DNA of 64,000 nucleotides from contig JANWWJ010000022.1 in NCBI GenBank assembly GCA_025056305.1, forward strand, positions 1-64,000. Direction: 5' to 3'. Positions 62,653-64,000 of the stretch are shown piece after piece (position 1 is the first letter of the stretch; each line of letters begins with the position of its first letter). This DNA is from Chitinophagales bacterium. GTDB taxonomy: Bacteria > Bacteroidota > Bacteroidia > Chitinophagales > UBA10324. Both the position numbers and the translations under genes were made by a program. The notes under the pieces were generated by a model, which had not been told where the DNA came from, ran no database searches, and saw only the letters and a list, made by a program, of their open reading frames with translations.

Positions 62653-64000
62653 ATGAAAAGCGTATTACCTGTGTTGTGGTGCTGCATAGGCATCTCGGCA
62701 GCAGCACAGTCCCCCTTAACGATTGAACAACTCTGGAGCCTCGGACGGGTATCGGCTGAAGCTATCTCGGCCGACCGCAAGCACCTGATCTACAGCGTGG
62801 CATACACCGACATGAAAGCCGGGCGCACCGAACGCAACTTATATTCCGTTCCGTTAGAAGGTGGTGCCGCCGTACAACTCACCACTACGGAGGGCACAGA
62901 AAGCAATGTGGTCGTGACGCCTTCCGGAAAGATGGGCTATTTATATAACGGCCACTTCTGGGAAGCTGACTGGGATGGAAAAAATGCCCGGCAAATAACT
63001 AGCGGAGAGGGCAACATCATTGCCTGGAAATTTTCTCCCGACGGAAAATATGTGGCCTTTGCCCGAGAAGTAAAGGTGGATCAAACATGGCAAGACCGTT
63101 ACCCCGATCTTACTGACGCCAAAGCCTACATTGCCGACGATTTAATGTATCGCCATTGGGATAAATGGGAAGATGGGCGCTACAATCATGTGTTTATCGC
63201 CTCCTACTATCAAGGTGAACTGACGGACATACGAGATATCATGGCGGGCGAGCCGTACGAATGTCCGCAACGGCCCTTCGGCAGTGCCGAGGATTTCATC
63301 TTTACTGCAGATGCCGCAGCTATCATTTACGTATGTAAAAAGAAAACGGGCAAACAATACGCCGTCAGCACCAACACCTCGTTGTATTATTATGAAATTG
63401 CTAAACAAAAAACTATTGAACTCACCCCCAACCTGATGGGCTATGATGTTGCTCCGGCCATATCTCCAAACGGCCTGTGGTTGGCGTGGCTTTCCATGGC
63501 CCGCGATGGCTATGAGTCGGATAAAAACAACATCATCATCCGTGATCTGTACGGCAAAGGGCAATGGAACATTACACGAAACTGGGACGAAACCATTGAA
63601 TCATTCCGGTGGGGATCAGATAATAAAAAAATCTATTTCATAGCACCACGATATGGCACCTTGCAGCTTTTTGAAATCAGCTTGCCCGCCAGCCTTGATG
63701 GCTTTGCCCCTACCTCATTTCGTCAGGTAACCAGCGGACGACACGACATCGTCAGCATGTTGGATCAGGTGGGCGACTACATGGTTGCCGTCAAAACCGA
63801 CATGAACCGCGCGGCAGAAGCAGTGCGTATCCATTTGCCTACGGGTACCATCCTACCGATTACCCACGTGAACGATGCCGCTTATGCGCAAATCAAGCCC
63901 AGCCGCATTGACGAGGTATGGATTAAGACCACCGATAACAAAAAGATGCTCACCTACGTCATCTACCCGCCCGATTTCGATGCCAGCAAAAAATATCCGG
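62653..64000 (+). CDS. S9 family (prolyl oligopeptidase-like) peptidase, 3' end missing
   Basis: The frame opens at ATG 62653 with a signal peptide (SVLPVLWCCIGISAAAQ) and stays open to the right edge, 449 codons. Only the beta-propeller half is present: repeats such as ISADRKHLIYSVAYTD, AWKFSPDGKYVAFAREV and APAISPNGLWLAWLSMARDG are WD-like blades of the S9 propeller. The last residues (MLTYVIYPPDFDASKKYP) match the start of the alpha/beta hydrolase domain, whose catalytic Ser, Asp and His should lie just beyond the edge. It should be a periplasmic or exported dipeptidyl/oligopeptidase. Confidence 0.88.
   Translation, partial: MKSVLPVLWCCIGISAAAQSPLTIEQLWSLGRVSAEAISADRKHLIYSVAYTDMKAGRTERNLYSVPLEGGAAVQLTTTEGTESNVVVTPSGKMGYLYNGHFWEADWDGKNARQITSGEGNIIAWKFSPDGKYVAFAREVKVDQTWQDRYPDLTDAKAYIADDLMYRHWDKWEDGRYNHVFIASYYQGELTDIRDIMAGEPYECPQRPFGSAEDFIFTADAAAIIYVCKKKTGKQYAVSTNTSLYYYEIAKQKTIELTPNLMGYDVAPAISPNGLWLAWLSMARDGYESDKNNIIIRDLYGKGQWNITRNWDETIESFRWGSDNKKIYFIAPRYGTLQLFEISLPASLDGFAPTSFRQVTSGRHDIVSMLDQVGDYMVAVKTDMNRAAEAVRIHLPTGTILPITHVNDAAYAQIKPSRIDEVWIKTTDNKKMLTYVIYPPDFDASKKYP

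Overview
The window comes from a member of the phylum Bacteroidota, probably near Chitinophagales/Saprospirales (inference). Signs of this are C-terminal type IX secretion (T9SS) sorting domains on several exported proteins, a SusC-type TonB receptor paired with a DUF4249 lipoprotein, TAnnTTTG promoter elements, and a zinc-free bL31. GC content is near half by eye. There is no rRNA, IS element, prophage or CRISPR array. Two RNA genes are present: tRNA-Lys(UUU) and class A RNase P RNA.

Layout. 1-1161: an exported CARDB-type protein cut by the left edge. 1.2-3.8 kb: alanine dehydrogenase, TsaE and an alpha/beta-hydrolase that has lost its nucleophile. 3.8-4.6 kb: a TSUP permease. 4.7-8.4 kb: a surface-sugar operon (rfbC, an SDR epimerase, rfbD, a glycosyltransferase) behind a textbook Bacteroidota promoter. 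8.4-14.2 kb: thioredoxin reductase, a DUF4249/TonB-receptor pair and a PGM1-like ATP-grasp ligase. 14.3-16.3 kb: a dicarboxylate symporter, tRNA-Lys and rnpB. 16.3-22.9 kb: Smr, SIMPL, beta-barrel, ABC permease and penicillin-acylase genes. 22.9-31.3 kb: aconitase, an esterase, a beta-barrel protein, a SixA phosphatase, a degenerate HD/Pycsar-TM-like membrane protein, YebC and a biotin-dependent carboxylase beta subunit. 31.3-37.4 kb: a small membrane protein, an M48 peptidase, PlsY and a 1493-residue exported protein of unknown function.

37.5-49.0 kb is the most distinctive region. Four head-to-tail paralogues of 904-981 residues each carry a signal peptide, an Fn3-like domain, a Ser-Asp-His hydrolase domain, one or two MopE-type metal-binding motifs, two Ig-like domains and a T9SS sorting domain. 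They look like a family of secreted, surface-attached esterases diversified by tandem duplication.

49-64 kb: housekeeping genes (prmA, tpiA, a GlmU-like protein, rpmE, ykuK, an M3 peptidase, folB, gcdH, pcm, a phosphohexomutase), a T9SS-secreted tyrosinase, two gene-free AT-rich stretches and an S9-type peptidase cut by the right edge.

The best candidates for undescribed biology are the four-esterase array, the HD-dead Pycsar-TM-like protein, the stand-alone PGM1-like ligase, the 1493-residue exported protein and the nucleophile-less hydrolase. No complete new multi-gene system can be proven from sequence alone.
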